Assembly: GCA_041879425.1 (NCBI GenBank)
Contig: CP090855.1
Coordinates: forward strand, 1,798,001 to 1,862,000
DNA from: Vibrio pomeroyi
GTDB taxonomy: Bacteria; Pseudomonadota; Gammaproteobacteria; Enterobacterales; Vibrionaceae
Reading direction: 5' to 3'
DNA length: 64,000 bases
Shown here: piece by piece, positions 17,503 to 26,795 of the stretch
Layout of the letters: each line of letters starts with the position of its first letter
Position numbering within the stretch: the first letter of the stretch is position 1
The notes under the pieces: model-generated
What the model was told of the DNA's origin: nothing
Databases searched by the model: none
Seen by the model: the letters and a program-made list of their open reading frames with translations, nothing else
Position numbers and translations under genes: made by a program

Positions 17503-18852
17503 ATGAAAATAATTCAGCTTAGTGAGAAAATCGCCTATGGGCTTGGTGATATGGCGAGCTCTTTCATTTTTGCCGTGGTCACCAGCTTTCTTATGTATTA
17601 CTACACCGATGTATTCGGTTTAAGTGCTGCCGTGGTGGGGACACTATTGTTTGCAGCGAGGATGATCGATGCCATTACCGACCCACTGATGGGCATCATC
17701 GCTGACCGCACCAAAACACGGTGGGGGCGATTTCGTCCATATATCCTATTTGGATCGTTACCGATGGCAATACTTGCTATTTTGACCTTTACCACCCCCG
17801 ACCTATCCGCAAACAGCAAAATCATTTACGCCTATGCAACCTATACCGCCCTCATGATTTGCTATACCATCGTAAATATTCCTTATTCCTCGTTACCAAC
17901 TCTGATGTCGTCCAATTCAGAAGAAAGAACAGAACTCGCCAGTTGGAGAATGTTCTTTGCATTTCTATCGGGCCTGATTGTCTCGGGCATTACCCTACCT
18001 CTGGTTAACTATTTCGGTGCTGGAAACGAGCAAAAAGGCTTCCAAATGGTCATGACCATGTTTGCTTGTCTGTCATTGGTGTTATTTCTCGTCACCTTCT
18101 TTTTTACAAAGGAGAGAGTCAAACCTCTCAAGAGCAACTCATCGCTTAAGGAAGACTTCTCTGTAGTAATTAGAAATAAAGCATGGTGGATCTTGCTTAT
18201 CGTTGGGATGCTTATCTTTAGCGTAATCACGTTGCCTTTTGCTGTCGGTATGTATTTTTTCCGCTACAACGTGGGCAATGTTGATTTAGCCACTGGCTTC
18301 TTTGTCTCAGGAAATGTCGGCATGATTGCTGGTGCCCTCCTTACAGGTACTGTTCTTAACAAACGCTTTTGCAAAGTTAAAACCTTGATGGTGACACAGT
18401 TTGTATTTGCCCTGCTAGTTGTGAACTTTTATTGGATTGATATTACTAACCTTGCACTGGTTTATGGTTTGATGGGATTGGTGATGGCGGCAATGGGGGC
18501 AGGTGTGCCCCTGCTATGGTCAATGACAGCAGATACTGCTGATTACTCAGAGTGGAAGTCGCACAAACGCGTCATTGGCTTAACTACAAGCTCCGTTACT
18601 TTCTCGCATAAGTTTGGTATGGGTCTTAGCGGAATGATCACTGGCCTGATATTGACCTACTTTGGCTATGCCGCTGGTGAGTCACAAACTCCAGATGCCC
18701 TGTATGGCATTATTTTGATGATGAGTATTCTTCCTGCCGTTGGCGGTGTCTTAAATGGACTCATTCTCAGCCAGTTTCCGATTAACAAAGCAATATGCCA
18801 GGATATGAATATTGAGCTTGAAAGGCGCAGAAAAGCTTTAGAAAGTATCTAA
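17503..18852 (+). CDS. GPH-family sugar:cation symporter (MelB/XynP/YicJ-like)
   Basis: About 449 residues from the ATG at 17503. MKIIQLSEKIAYGLGDMASS is the usual GPH start, whereas the 12 extra upstream codons are not conserved in character. About twelve membrane segments. Family motifs: DAITDPLMGIIADRTKTRWGRFRPYIL in the first loop (quoted in parts: DPLMGIIADRT, RWGRFRPYIL) and DTADYSEWKSHKR in the second half. It imports a glycoside with H+ or Na+. It is the first gene of the plus-strand arm and is followed 98 bases later by the AraC-GH39 gene. The substrate should be the same oligosaccharide or heteroside handled by the GH3. Confidence 0.9.
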   Translation: MKIIQLSEKIAYGLGDMASSFIFAVVTSFLMYYYTDVFGLSAAVVGTLLFAARMIDAITDPLMGIIADRTKTRWGRFRPYILFGSLPMAILAILTFTTPDLSANSKIIYAYATYTALMICYTIVNIPYSSLPTLMSSNSEERTELASWRMFFAFLSGLIVSGITLPLVNYFGAGNEQKGFQMVMTMFACLSLVLFLVTFFFTKERVKPLKSNSSLKEDFSVVIRNKAWWILLIVGMLIFSVITLPFAVGMYFFRYNVGNVDLATGFFVSGNVGMIAGALLTGTVLNKRFCKVKTLMVTQFVFALLVVNFYWIDITNLALVYGLMGLVMAAMGAGVPLLWSMTADTADYSEWKSHKRVIGLTTSSVTFSHKFGMGLSGMITGLILTYFGYAAGESQTPDALYGIILMMSILPAVGGVLNGLILSQFPINKAICQDMNIELERRRKALESI

Positions 18853-18950
18853 TCAATTGAAGGCCTAACTTTGATATTTAAATCAGATTTAGTTTTAATA
18901 AATACTATTCGCCAGTAACCACGAGTTGCTTGGTTATATAAGGTAGAGAT

Positions 18951-21428
18951 ATGCAGTATCGCCGAGAGTTAGTAGCCTTTGATAAAGGACTGAATATCAA
19001 AGTTTTCGTCCATTCAGTGCTAGATGTTATTCCTCATTGGCACCAAGAATATGAATTACTGATGATTCTGAATGGTAACGTCACATTAAAGAGAGAGAAC
19101 AAACAAGTCGATTTAGGTCCATCCGATGTGGTGTTAGTCAACTCGAATGAACTTCATAGCCTCAGCGCGTCTGATAACAATATTGTTGTCGCGATTCAAT
19201 TTCAAGAAAACCTGATTTCAGATATTTACCCTGAGTTTAACGGAGTCACTTTTAATTGTGATTCAACCGCTCCAGGACGATGGAAAGCCAGTCAACTTGA
19301 CGAAATTCGCTACCATATTGCACAGATAGCGCGAGCATTCACCACTCAATGTAAGTGGTTTAAACTTACCATGGAGAAGGAAGCGTTTGAGATTATTAAA
19401 TTATTGCTAGAAGTGGGAATTGATAAAGTGGACAACGATTCACAGCAATTCACTATAAAAGCACGAGATCTAGAGCGTTTAACTCGCATCATTGCCCAAG
19501 TAGAACAGAACTATGCCAGCAAGATTCAACTTAAAGATATCGCAGAACATGAATACGTAAGTCAGTTCCATCTATCTCGCTTTTTCAAGGAGAAAATGGG
19601 CATATCCTTTATGGAGTATCTGTTTAACTATCGGCTGCATAAAGCATCCGTATTGCTGTGTGAAAGCGACAGGATGATTGGTGAGATCGCATATAATTGC
19701 GGATTTAATGACTTAAAGGTTTTTTATAAGAAGTTCAAAAACAAGTACCATTGCACGCCAACCGAGTTTAGGGGGAATTACCAACAGGAGTACGATAGTA
19801 ATCATGCTATTGTATGCAACTATTTAACTATATCTCATAAAAAAATATTCACATCTTTATATTCATACCTTGATAAATACATTACACATGATGAAGTTTC
19901 GCCAATTGAAGAAACTGCCTGTGACTTCAACAGTATTGATATCTATCAGGGTGATACCACTCTGATGGCAAAGCCTTGGCAGAAGATGATGACCTTCGGT
20001 TGTGCCCACGAAATACTACGTAAAGACGTACAACTGCAAATAACCAACACACAGAAAGAACATAAGTACCATTATGCTAGGTTCCAAGGTATCTTTAACC
20101 GTCAGATGCAAATCCTCTGTGCTAACGATGTATTTAACTGGGATCTAGTTGACCAGTTAATTGACTTCCTTCTCGCCCATAAATTTAAGCCTTTTTTCTG
20201 CTTAGGTTATATGCCAGATGAATACGCGACCTCCAATCAAACAGTCGCTTACTGGAACGGCAATGTATCACCGGCGAAAGACATCAATCTATGGACTCAC
20301 TTATGCCGTTGCTTTATGGAGCATGTTGTCAGCAAATATGGTGAGGATGAAGTGTCAGCGTGGCGATTTGAAGTGTGGAATGAACCTGATTTAGAACCGG
20401 TATTTTGGTCAGGTACACAACAGCAATATCACCAACTCTATTTGGCAACTTATCGCACGATTAAAGACGTATCACCTTTAATAAAAGTGGGTGGACCTTC
20501 GGTGAGTCACGCACTTTCAAGCGCGGATAAATGGTTAACTAAGTTTGTCGACTTTTGCCTAGATAACCAGTTAGAACCCGATTTTTTTTCTTACCATATT
20601 TATCCGGAGCAGTGGCTACAATTAGAAACGCTCGCCAATTCCAAGATGTGTTGGCGGCCAATGGGAGAAAATGGTACCCAAGAGCTTAACAGTAGAATTC
20701 AGCAGATATTAACGCCTTTGAAAACACGGGAGTACCATATTTCAGAATGGAATCTGAGTGCGTGTTGGGGAAACCCTATCTTGGACACCGTTTTTTCAAG
20801 CAGTTTTATTGTATACAATGCGATTTCGATGTTAGATCAAGTGAATTCATTGGGTGTCTGGACCTTTAGTGACTTGTTTGAAGAGCGAGGGCCGGTACTC
20901 GAGACGTTTCACGGTGGTTTTGGCTTACAAACCAAAGAAGGTCTCAAGAAACCAAGCTATCATGCGATTAGTTTACTCAATGAACTGGGGACAGAAATCT
21001 TAGACATAAGTACACATCACATCGTAACTTGCAGTACTAAGGACCATTACCAAATACTCTGCGTCAATTACGTACACTTTAACCAACTTTATAGTCAAGG
21101 TGATGTGTCTGTTATCGATAAAAATAACCCCTATAATGTGTTCGTTCAAGGGGACTCAGAAAACACCCGCTTCAATTTCCAAATCGGCAATGGAACATGG
21201 AAGGTCACTCGGACTCAACTCAATCGCAGCTCTGGTTCCGTATTTGATAATTGGAAAAACATGGGGGGGCCAAACCTTCTCGATGAACAAGATTTAAACT
21301 ACCTAAAACACAGTTCGGCACCGAACAGAAACGTTAGACAGATTGATGTGTTAGATAACTGTATTAGCATAGACATAACACTTCCACCACATGGTATAGA
21401 ACTAGTTACTATAAAAAAGAATAATTGA
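18951..21428 (+). CDS. AraC-type regulator fused to a GH39 glycosidase domain
   Basis: 825 residues, no signal peptide. Residues 20-90 form an AraC-type cupin (VIPHWHQEYELLMILNG). Residues 175-275 form the AraC double helix-turn-helix (LKDIAEHEYVSQFHLSRFFK, later IGEIAYNCGFNDLKVFYKKF). From about residue 330 comes a GH39 domain as in beta-xylosidases and iduronidases. The acid/base is Glu478 in FEVWNEPDLEP and the nucleophile Glu599 in YHISEWNLS. Both catalytic Glu residues are present, so this domain may be enzymatic rather than just a sugar sensor. It sits next to its likely target promoter and probably controls the module in response to the sugar it binds or cleaves. Confidence 0.88.
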   Translation: MQYRRELVAFDKGLNIKVFVHSVLDVIPHWHQEYELLMILNGNVTLKRENKQVDLGPSDVVLVNSNELHSLSASDNNIVVAIQFQENLISDIYPEFNGVTFNCDSTAPGRWKASQLDEIRYHIAQIARAFTTQCKWFKLTMEKEAFEIIKLLLEVGIDKVDNDSQQFTIKARDLERLTRIIAQVEQNYASKIQLKDIAEHEYVSQFHLSRFFKEKMGISFMEYLFNYRLHKASVLLCESDRMIGEIAYNCGFNDLKVFYKKFKNKYHCTPTEFRGNYQQEYDSNHAIVCNYLTISHKKIFTSLYSYLDKYITHDEVSPIEETACDFNSIDIYQGDTTLMAKPWQKMMTFGCAHEILRKDVQLQITNTQKEHKYHYARFQGIFNRQMQILCANDVFNWDLVDQLIDFLLAHKFKPFFCLGYMPDEYATSNQTVAYWNGNVSPAKDINLWTHLCRCFMEHVVSKYGEDEVSAWRFEVWNEPDLEPVFWSGTQQQYHQLYLATYRTIKDVSPLIKVGGPSVSHALSSADKWLTKFVDFCLDNQLEPDFFSYHIYPEQWLQLETLANSKMCWRPMGENGTQELNSRIQQILTPLKTREYHISEWNLSACWGNPILDTVFSSSFIVYNAISMLDQVNSLGVWTFSDLFEERGPVLETFHGGFGLQTKEGLKKPSYHAISLLNELGTEILDISTHHIVTCSTKDHYQILCVNYVHFNQLYSQGDVSVIDKNNPYNVFVQGDSENTRFNFQIGNGTWKVTRTQLNRSSGSVFDNWKNMGGPNLLDEQDLNYLKHSSAPNRNVRQIDVLDNCISIDITLPPHGIELVTIKKNN

Positions 21429-21742
21429 AAACGATAATTCACTGATCTCCAAATGGCACACTCTCGGCTCAACGTGCTACGTAGATAAATAATGCTCGAA
21501 TGATGTCAGGTTAAACGGTAGCTAGTTTACTTTAGAGTAGTTCCGAGTTGCGCCAGAGTTTTCAGGAATTAGTCTTTCTTATTGTTGCTTCTTCATATCG
21601 TAATGAGGTCTCAAAAGCTATACCGATATCGAATTACTAACTAATGGCTTCTCTTCACAATAATCATTCGAATAAGGGGTACCCTAGGTTGATGTTAAGC
21701 CGATTACGGTAAAGATATCTAAATAGGGCAGTGTAATTAATA
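21429..21742. other. Intergenic region, no gene recognised
   Basis: About 310 bases between the AraC-GH39 gene and the lipoprotein terminator. Short frames only, no repeat, no clear promoter. Confidence 0.5.
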
Positions 21743-21772
21743 CAAAAAAACCAGCACTTCTACTGGTTTTAA
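21743..21772 (-). terminator. Terminator of the lipoprotein gene
   Basis: On the minus strand AAAACCAGTAGAAGTGCTGG forms a hairpin followed by seven T, just after the stop of the gene at 21787. Confidence 0.8.
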
Positions 21773-21786
21773 AGGTTTGTGAATTT

Positions 21787-22485
21787 TTACAAGCTAATTG
21801 CTGTTTCTTTTTGGCCGTTGAATGCGATGTCCCAACCAGTAACCGTGAAAGCATCGGTTTGCTTTGATTTCTTACCACCTAGTCGCGTAATGAAATTACC
21901 GAAAATCACGCCGTGTTTAAAATCGCTTTCCATGTAGTCTGTGCGAACTTGGTATTTTTGAGCCTCTGTTGCCATGAAATCGGCATAAGGCATGTAAATT
22001 TCATCTCCTAGAATCTCAACGAAATTATTGTGAATCAGATAGTTTACGGTCGTTTTCTTACCTGTCTCTGTGTTGATCGTGTACGCGTTGATCCACGCAT
22101 CAGGGAAGTTGTCCGCATCAACAGACACTTTTGAGAAGTCGTAATCTGACAGAGTAGCGCCTTGAACTAGTGTTGATGCTGGCTCGTATATCCAAACCTG
22201 TTTTTCGTCGGCAAAGCCAGATACTGCGCCCTTCTTACCGTCTATTGATAGGTTACTAGCACCGTTAATTTGTGAAAGCTCTATAGCTTGCTCAAACTTG
22301 ACCATATCACCGTCACCAATTACTGCCCCTTTAGAACCACCGTTTTTATGGCTTTCGTCACTACGGCCTATTGTGTCGGAAGCTCTAGAACCATCAGATA
22401 CCACGCCACTAGCGCTGGTGGTTGCATCATCTTGGCAACCAGCCAGTGAAGCTGTAATAAGTATAGATAGTGTCAATTTTTTCAT
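21787..22485 (-). CDS. Putative lipoprotein of unknown function
   Basis: 232 residues from the ATG at 22485, preceded by GGAAAAG. The longer frame lacks this site. The N-terminus MKKLTLSILITASLAGCQDD is a type II signal peptide with lipobox LAGC, so the mature protein starts at Cys16. Residue +2 is Gln, so outer-membrane sorting is likely. A Ser/Gly/Asp-rich linker follows, then a compact region of about 150 residues rich in beta-type segments (KQVWIYEPAS, NYLIHNNFVEIL). I do not recognise a family. It lies in the island together with two small minus-strand genes. Confidence 0.7.
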   Translation of the reverse strand: MKKLTLSILITASLAGCQDDATTSASGVVSDGSRASDTIGRSDESHKNGGSKGAVIGDGDMVKFEQAIELSQINGASNLSIDGKKGAVSGFADEKQVWIYEPASTLVQGATLSDYDFSKVSVDADNFPDAWINAYTINTETGKKTTVNYLIHNNFVEILGDEIYMPYADFMATEAQKYQVRTDYMESDFKHGVIFGNFITRLGGKKSKQTDAFTVTGWDIAFNGQKETAISL

Positions 22486-22499
22486 TGTTGCTTTTCCTA

Positions 22500-22733
22500 T
22501 TAAGAACCCAAAAGGTTGTTGTTTTGTGGTGTGTTGTAAGTGCATACGCCAGATCCGCGATAATGCGAGAAATGCGCATGGGCCGTTGGTGTCTTCCGTA
22601 CTGGCCTAAGCAGCTGCTTGCAGCCTATGCAGATAAAAAGGGGTTTGATGGCCCTTCTTTTTGATATGAGTTCTAGCGCCTCATCGATGCTGACCCTTCG
22701 ATTGCAATAATTTGCATCTGTTATGTTAGCCAT
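22500..22733 (-). CDS. Small protein with CoiA-like zinc-binding motif
   Basis: 77 residues. Cys and His are spaced CIGCKQLL...HAHFSHYRGSGVC, which resembles the N-terminal zinc ribbon of CoiA-like competence or nuclease-associated proteins (C-x2-C ... HFSH ... C). No nuclease domain follows, so it may be a stand-alone zinc finger or a remnant. It starts 3 bases after the gene at 22737 ends, suggesting co-transcription with it and the lipoprotein. Function unknown. Confidence 0.5.
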   Translation of the reverse strand: MANITDANYCNRRVSIDEALELISKRRAIKPLFICIGCKQLLRPVRKTPTAHAHFSHYRGSGVCTYNTPQNNNLLGS

Positions 22734-22736
22734 TAA

Positions 22737-23039
22737 CTATCCCCTCAAGGCGTCGCGCTGAAATGATTCCCATGTTTTATATCTTGACGAGGCTCTGTTT
22801 TCTAATGCTCGCCACTCTTTCTGTTTAATGGTGATCTCATGATTAGATGGATAATCATCACCAGCCAAGTTTCTCATTTCACCATCTAGAAATTTAAAAA
22901 AACGTCGGGTCTGCGCCTTTAGCTCCGTTAGCAACATGCATTCCTTTACAAGTGCAATGTCGGATACGGCATCCGTACGGGCCTGTGCGTTAGCTGAAAC
23001 TGAAAGGGTAATCGCAGTAAGTATGATTAGTTTTTTCAT
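22737..23039 (-). CDS. Small exported protein of unknown function
   Basis: 100 residues with a signal peptide (MKKLIILTAITLSVSANAQA, cut after AQA). The mature part is charged and helical, with one Cys in VKECMLLTEL and a Trp-rich end (KEWRAL, YKTWESFQ). No recognised family. The ribosome site is poor. First of three closely packed minus-strand genes (22737, 22500, 21787). Confidence 0.55.
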   Translation of the reverse strand: MKKLIILTAITLSVSANAQARTDAVSDIALVKECMLLTELKAQTRRFFKFLDGEMRNLAGDDYPSNHEITIKQKEWRALENRASSRYKTWESFQRDALRG

Positions 23040-23178
23040 CGGTCGTTTCTAATATTATTAATTCTTTGTAATCGATGCCGAGCATGCAACAAATAGACTT
23101 CTTACAAAATCCAAGTTTCTTTTGTTCTACGATGATTTTCATTTTCTTGTTGTTTATTCGAATGGGGAAGGTAAGCAA
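22990..23178 (-). CDS. Doubtful small ORF, Cys-rich
   Basis: 62 codons, or 50 from an internal ATG (MKIIVEQKKLGFCKKSICCM). Composition is protein-like in its first half, but no ribosome site is visible and its 3' end overlaps the signal-peptide coding part of the next gene by about 50 bases. Listed only as a possibility. Confidence 0.22.
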   Translation of the reverse strand: MLTFPIRINNKKMKIIVEQKKLGFCKKSICCMLGIDYKELIILETTDEKTNHTYCDYPFSFS

Positions 23179-23708
23179 CTGCTACAACGAATCGATTATT
23201 TAAGTGACGAACCTATGATTTAAGCCTTGCCGACAGTTTTTTGCTCGGATTGGTCGGCTGTTTTTCTATGGCTTCCGCGGTCACATCCTCATCTCTAGTT
23301 ATAAGTTATACCAATGCTTTTGGTGGATGTTCGGCAGATGATGGTTTTAGTCTCTTTAACCATTTCGTACATTAGTAAAATAGATTCCGGCCAACAGTAA
23401 ATAAAATAAACTGTTAATTAAAATCATTTAACATTAAATATAATTAAATCACTCTGATGCTGCGGACATCACCAAGCGGCAATAATCGCGAATAGGACAA
23501 GCAAAACTGATAGCAAGTCGCGAGCCTTAGCCATAAACGCCCCGATATGAAAGGCGTTTAAACTGGCCACTCGTTAAAAGGTGAAACATTTGCTCAATTT
23601 CAGAGAAAGTAATCATTTGATGGTTTCCTAGATTCTCTATTTAAATTTTACTAGCCAGAGTAGAAGAGGCTCTACTGTAATAGAGAACTAGAAGTTGTAG
23701 GTAATTGA
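23179..23708. other. Intergenic region, decayed sequence
   Basis: 530 bases without a plausible intact gene. It is probably part of the same scar zone as the fragments that follow. I recognise nothing specific in it. Confidence 0.5.
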
Positions 23709-23870
23709 AATGGTTTCTGCTTTATTGACGATGAATTAGTGTTACCAACGGGAAGGCTAGTTAGTCCACAAGAAATTTTAATTGGATTGGCTCACATTGA
23801 GATTGGATGTATGACAGATCCCCAAGTGACATCAAGGGCTTGGGGTGTAATTAAATTTAGAGATAGATTC
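23709..23870 (+). pseudogene. Coding-like fragment of an unrecognised gene
   Basis: An open frame without a start reads GFCFIDDELVLPTGRLVSPQ, then EILIGLAHIEIGCMTDPQV and TSRAWGVIKFRDRF. The composition is protein-like and unlike a random shadow frame. It opens after a TGA at 23706 and runs into the end of the IS5-type remnant. Family not recognised. Confidence 0.4.
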
Positions 23871-24590
23871 ACCCCGCTTCGCATGTTTTTTCAATAAGAC
23901 AATTTTCAGGTATACCTAACCCAGTAAGCTTGTTCAATGCTTTTTGCATCGCGGAATTTTGACACACTTGTGTATTGTAATTTATTAAGATTAATATACC
24001 GCTGAGTGGTCTCTTTAAAAGGGAAATCGCTGTCTCTGAGAACGAACTTTTATGGGTAGCCGTACTCTTTTCTAATGCTATTCGAGCTACATAGCTTTTT
24101 TAACAACCGATTGCTAGATTGCGGGGAAGAACTTGCTACCGGAATGTTTCGTCTTCCCTCATCGCAATAAGCGGAACTGTTTGTTTGACGTGAATTGTTT
24201 CGTAGCATACGTTGTGTCATGAGCATCATCACCAGGTATCTTTATGACTTTTTTGGCAGATCTGCCTAAGCCATAGAGGCGCTTCACTGCCGTCCACATT
24301 TGATAAATTTAGCGGTAATCACTTATTCGTTTGTACATCGACCGCTAAATGAAATTTTCGCCATATCAGGTGCTTCCCATCAGTGTCATGCTTTTATCTT
24401 CAACTCACGTTTACTCTGGTTTTTGATCTTTAGCGCACGCAGGTTTCGCCCTTTACTTTGGTCTGCTCTTGCTTTTGAACGCAACGTTGACCGTTTGGCT
24501 CGCTTGCTAATACATGAATAATGACGGTGTGACGACGGCACCTCTTGTAGACCTCTCGTTCATGAAAATCGTGCCTTGTTTATTGCCACG
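23870..24590 (-). pseudogene. Degenerate IS5-family transposase (IS903-like group)
   Basis: Piecing the minus-strand frames together gives, in order, HYSCISKRAK, a run matching VNVAFKSKSR, WRKFHLAVDVQTN, LSNVDGSEA, DDAHDTTYATKQF, NSIRKEYGYP, SFSETAISLLKR, and finally ALNKLTGLGIPENC. These follow the catalytic core and the well-known C-terminus of IS5-type transposases with multiple frameshifts and stops. The element is dead. It separates the lipoprotein group from the pilus module. Confidence 0.78.
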
Positions 24591-24599
24591 ATGGTTATT

Positions 24600-25373
24600 T
24601 CATTAAATGAAAATGTCAGTGCTAAAGATTGATCATATTACTATTAGTTAGATTTTTATACTAAGGCTTGGTTTTTAATTTTAGTCTTTGAGTTAACTTA
24701 TCTGAACGGACCGAAAATTGAAGGGTTATTTCCTGATATAGGGAACGAAGCTCTTTCTATAGTGTTTATCCAATAAAAACTGGGTTAATGAAAAGCAAAA
24801 AATCAAACAGAGAATAACCTGGAATTCTAAATGTGTAAATAGCTTAACAATAATCGTCGGTGTGATCACTATTTAATATATCTAACAGTTGGTTGAAGTA
24901 TTAATTTTAAAGGTGATGTTAAATTAATCGGTAAACTTGTACAAGTTGACTAATATTGTCTGACGTGGTGATGTTGGCACTTAAGTTGTTGTAAATATGG
25001 AATATTACTGAATGTCTCTAAGTTAGAGTATGAGGTTTAACCTCTTATTTCTTATTGTTAAATATGTTAATTAATAAAATTTAATTTCTTATATCTCCCG
25101 CAAACTGTCAATACTGTTTACGTCGCAAAAAAAAGGATTTATATGGTAAATGGGTTATTCGTATTTTTGTTTTTTTATAGCCGTCCATATAACTATATTT
25201 TGATTGCGATGATGATTTTTACCATTGTCGAACAGAAGAAATTTTGACAGGTAAAAGAGTTAGCCAAGTGAGTTGGCGTCGTGGTGATTTATATTGTTAC
25301 GGTGGAGACTCATTTAGCATCTAAATTATTTTTATTAGTTAGTCTAAATTTTTAGATTTATAAGGAATATAAC
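24600..25373. other. Long A+T-rich region upstream of the pilus operon
   Basis: About 770 bases, strongly A+T-rich, with no gene. It must contain the pilin promoter. Such regions are typical H-NS targets, which is an inference. I searched by eye for a c-di-GMP riboswitch core and did not find one. Confidence 0.5.
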
Positions 25374-25880
25374 ATGAAAATCAAGCCGTTCAATATGGTT
25401 AAGAGTATCGCATCAGCATCAATTGTGGCTGGAGTATTAGCAGTATCGTCAGGAGCTGCTTTTGCTGCGCAGGGAGATCAGATTAACCAAGTAATTAATG
25501 TTACCGCTACCGTTCCATCTACAACTTTTACTGTTATGCCAAAAACAGGCACGTGGCCTCAAGTTGTTGGCTTAAATCGCAATAGCACAGGATTTGACGA
25601 TTATAAACTTGTACTGTCCGCTAAATCAGATGTGGGTGTTTCTGCATATCTATCAAATGCCGCAGAGCTAACAAATGGCAGCGGATCTAACATTCCTCTT
25701 ATTGTCAAATTAGGAGGTAAAACGTTATCTACGAGTAACGAGAAGGTAGTTCAAAATACTACTGCTGGCACCTCAGAAACTAGAGACTTGTTGTTGGAGA
25801 TTGGAACTGGTACCACGACCACAAATGTTGCTGGGATTTATAACGGCACGGTTTCCTTAGTTTTCGAAGACTCATTCTAA
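25374..25880 (+). CDS. Major pilin of CS1/CFA-I (alpha-class) chaperone-usher pilus
   Basis: 168 residues with a signal peptide ending GAAFA before AQGDQINQVI. The mature N-terminal strand (INQVINVTATVPSTTFTVMP) resembles CfaB/CooA pilins (KNITVTASVDP) and serves as the donor strand. The remainder has the expected Ser/Thr/Gly-rich beta character and ends GIYNGTVSLVFEDSF, like YSGVVSLVM in CfaB. No cysteines, as in this class. It is the first and probably most expressed gene of the operon, followed by a hairpin that could limit read-through. An AAGGAATATAAC site precedes the ATG. Confidence 0.82.
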   Translation: MKIKPFNMVKSIASASIVAGVLAVSSGAAFAAQGDQINQVINVTATVPSTTFTVMPKTGTWPQVVGLNRNSTGFDDYKLVLSAKSDVGVSAYLSNAAELTNGSGSNIPLIVKLGGKTLSTSNEKVVQNTTAGTSETRDLLLEIGTGTTTTNVAGIYNGTVSLVFEDSF

Positions 25881-25918
25881 TTTGTAACTTATTAAAGTCT
25901 TAAATTAAACATTAGCGA

Positions 25919-25957
25919 TATAAGGGCGAGAAGGAACATTATCGCCCTTATTTTCTT
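25919..25957 (+). terminator. Intra-operon hairpin (attenuator) after the pilin gene
   Basis: TAAGGGCGA at 25921-25929 pairs with TCGCCCTTA at 25942-25950 and is followed by TTTTCTTT. It lies between pilin and chaperone, where partial termination would keep the pilin in excess. Confidence 0.65.
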
Positions 25958-26044
25958 TAGTTACAGTAGTTACCTTTTCTTAAATGTATATAAAGTATGC
26001 ATATCTGTAACGGTTGGTGGGTAATGAATAATAGGTGCCAAATA

Positions 26045-26770
26045 ATGAATTTAATTACAAGTATATTTACTACAGTCCTGTTGGTGATGATTTCAAGTAA
26101 CGTTTACGCAACAGAAGCATATAAGCTTGATGTGCTTAGTGATGTAATTGTCTTAGACCAAATGAAATCTAGTGAAATAATTAATGTTAGAAACGATAGT
26201 TCAAGAGTTATATATGCTCGTATTGATATATATGAAATAGACTCAAGTTTGATCAATTCAGGAAAAGAACGTTTAACGCTTGTTAGAGGCAAGGGGAAAC
26301 AGGATGGTTTGATAGCTACTCCTCCTCGCCTGGCAGTTCCAGCTCATTCAACTATGAACGTAAGAGTTATATTTACCGGAAAAAAAACGAAAAAAGATAG
26401 GCATTTTAAAGTTAGGTTTATCCCGATTGCTGAATATGAATATAAAGGGATTAAGAAAAAAACGAAAGAGGCTAATATATTCTTTTCAGTGTCTTCAACG
26501 TCTTTTGTTAGCGTAAAGAGCTCAGAACCTAAATACAACTATTTTATACATGATACAAAAATAAAGAATGATGGCAACACACTGATTTTATTGAAAAATT
26601 GTATAGTTTCCAATGGCGTAAATAGGAAGGTATATACGGAAATTAGACTACCAAGTGGCAGAGAGTATGATTTTGCAGATAAGTTTAACTCGATTGAAGG
26701 TGCAAATGTTAAATGGAATTGTGACCTTGTAAAGCCAAATGTTTCTGTTAATAAGGTCGGCAACAACTAG
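26045..26770 (+). CDS. Alpha-class fimbrial periplasmic chaperone (CfaA/CooB-like)
   Basis: About 241 residues from the ATG at 26045, with AGG 8 bases upstream. An ATG at 26024 is an alternative. The signal peptide is NLITSIFTTVLLVMISSNVYA. Two Ig-like domains follow: the first contains IINVRNDSSRVIYARI and PPRLAVPAHSTMNVRVIF, the G1-strand-like subunit-binding region, and RHFKVRFIPI. It escorts subunits to the usher. The order pilin, chaperone, usher, adhesin differs from the chaperone-first order of CFA/I but contains the same four parts. Confidence 0.78.
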   Translation: MNLITSIFTTVLLVMISSNVYATEAYKLDVLSDVIVLDQMKSSEIINVRNDSSRVIYARIDIYEIDSSLINSGKERLTLVRGKGKQDGLIATPPRLAVPAHSTMNVRVIFTGKKTKKDRHFKVRFIPIAEYEYKGIKKKTKEANIFFSVSSTSFVSVKSSEPKYNYFIHDTKIKNDGNTLILLKNCIVSNGVNRKVYTEIRLPSGREYDFADKFNSIEGANVKWNCDLVKPNVSVNKVGNN

Positions 26771-26795
26771 ATTTAAATAGTTTAGGGAGTGAACA

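Noticed and set aside
24600..25373. Possible c-di-GMP riboswitch or other structured leader before the pilus operon
   Set aside because: The conserved GEMM-type core was not found by eye; the region is only A+T-rich.
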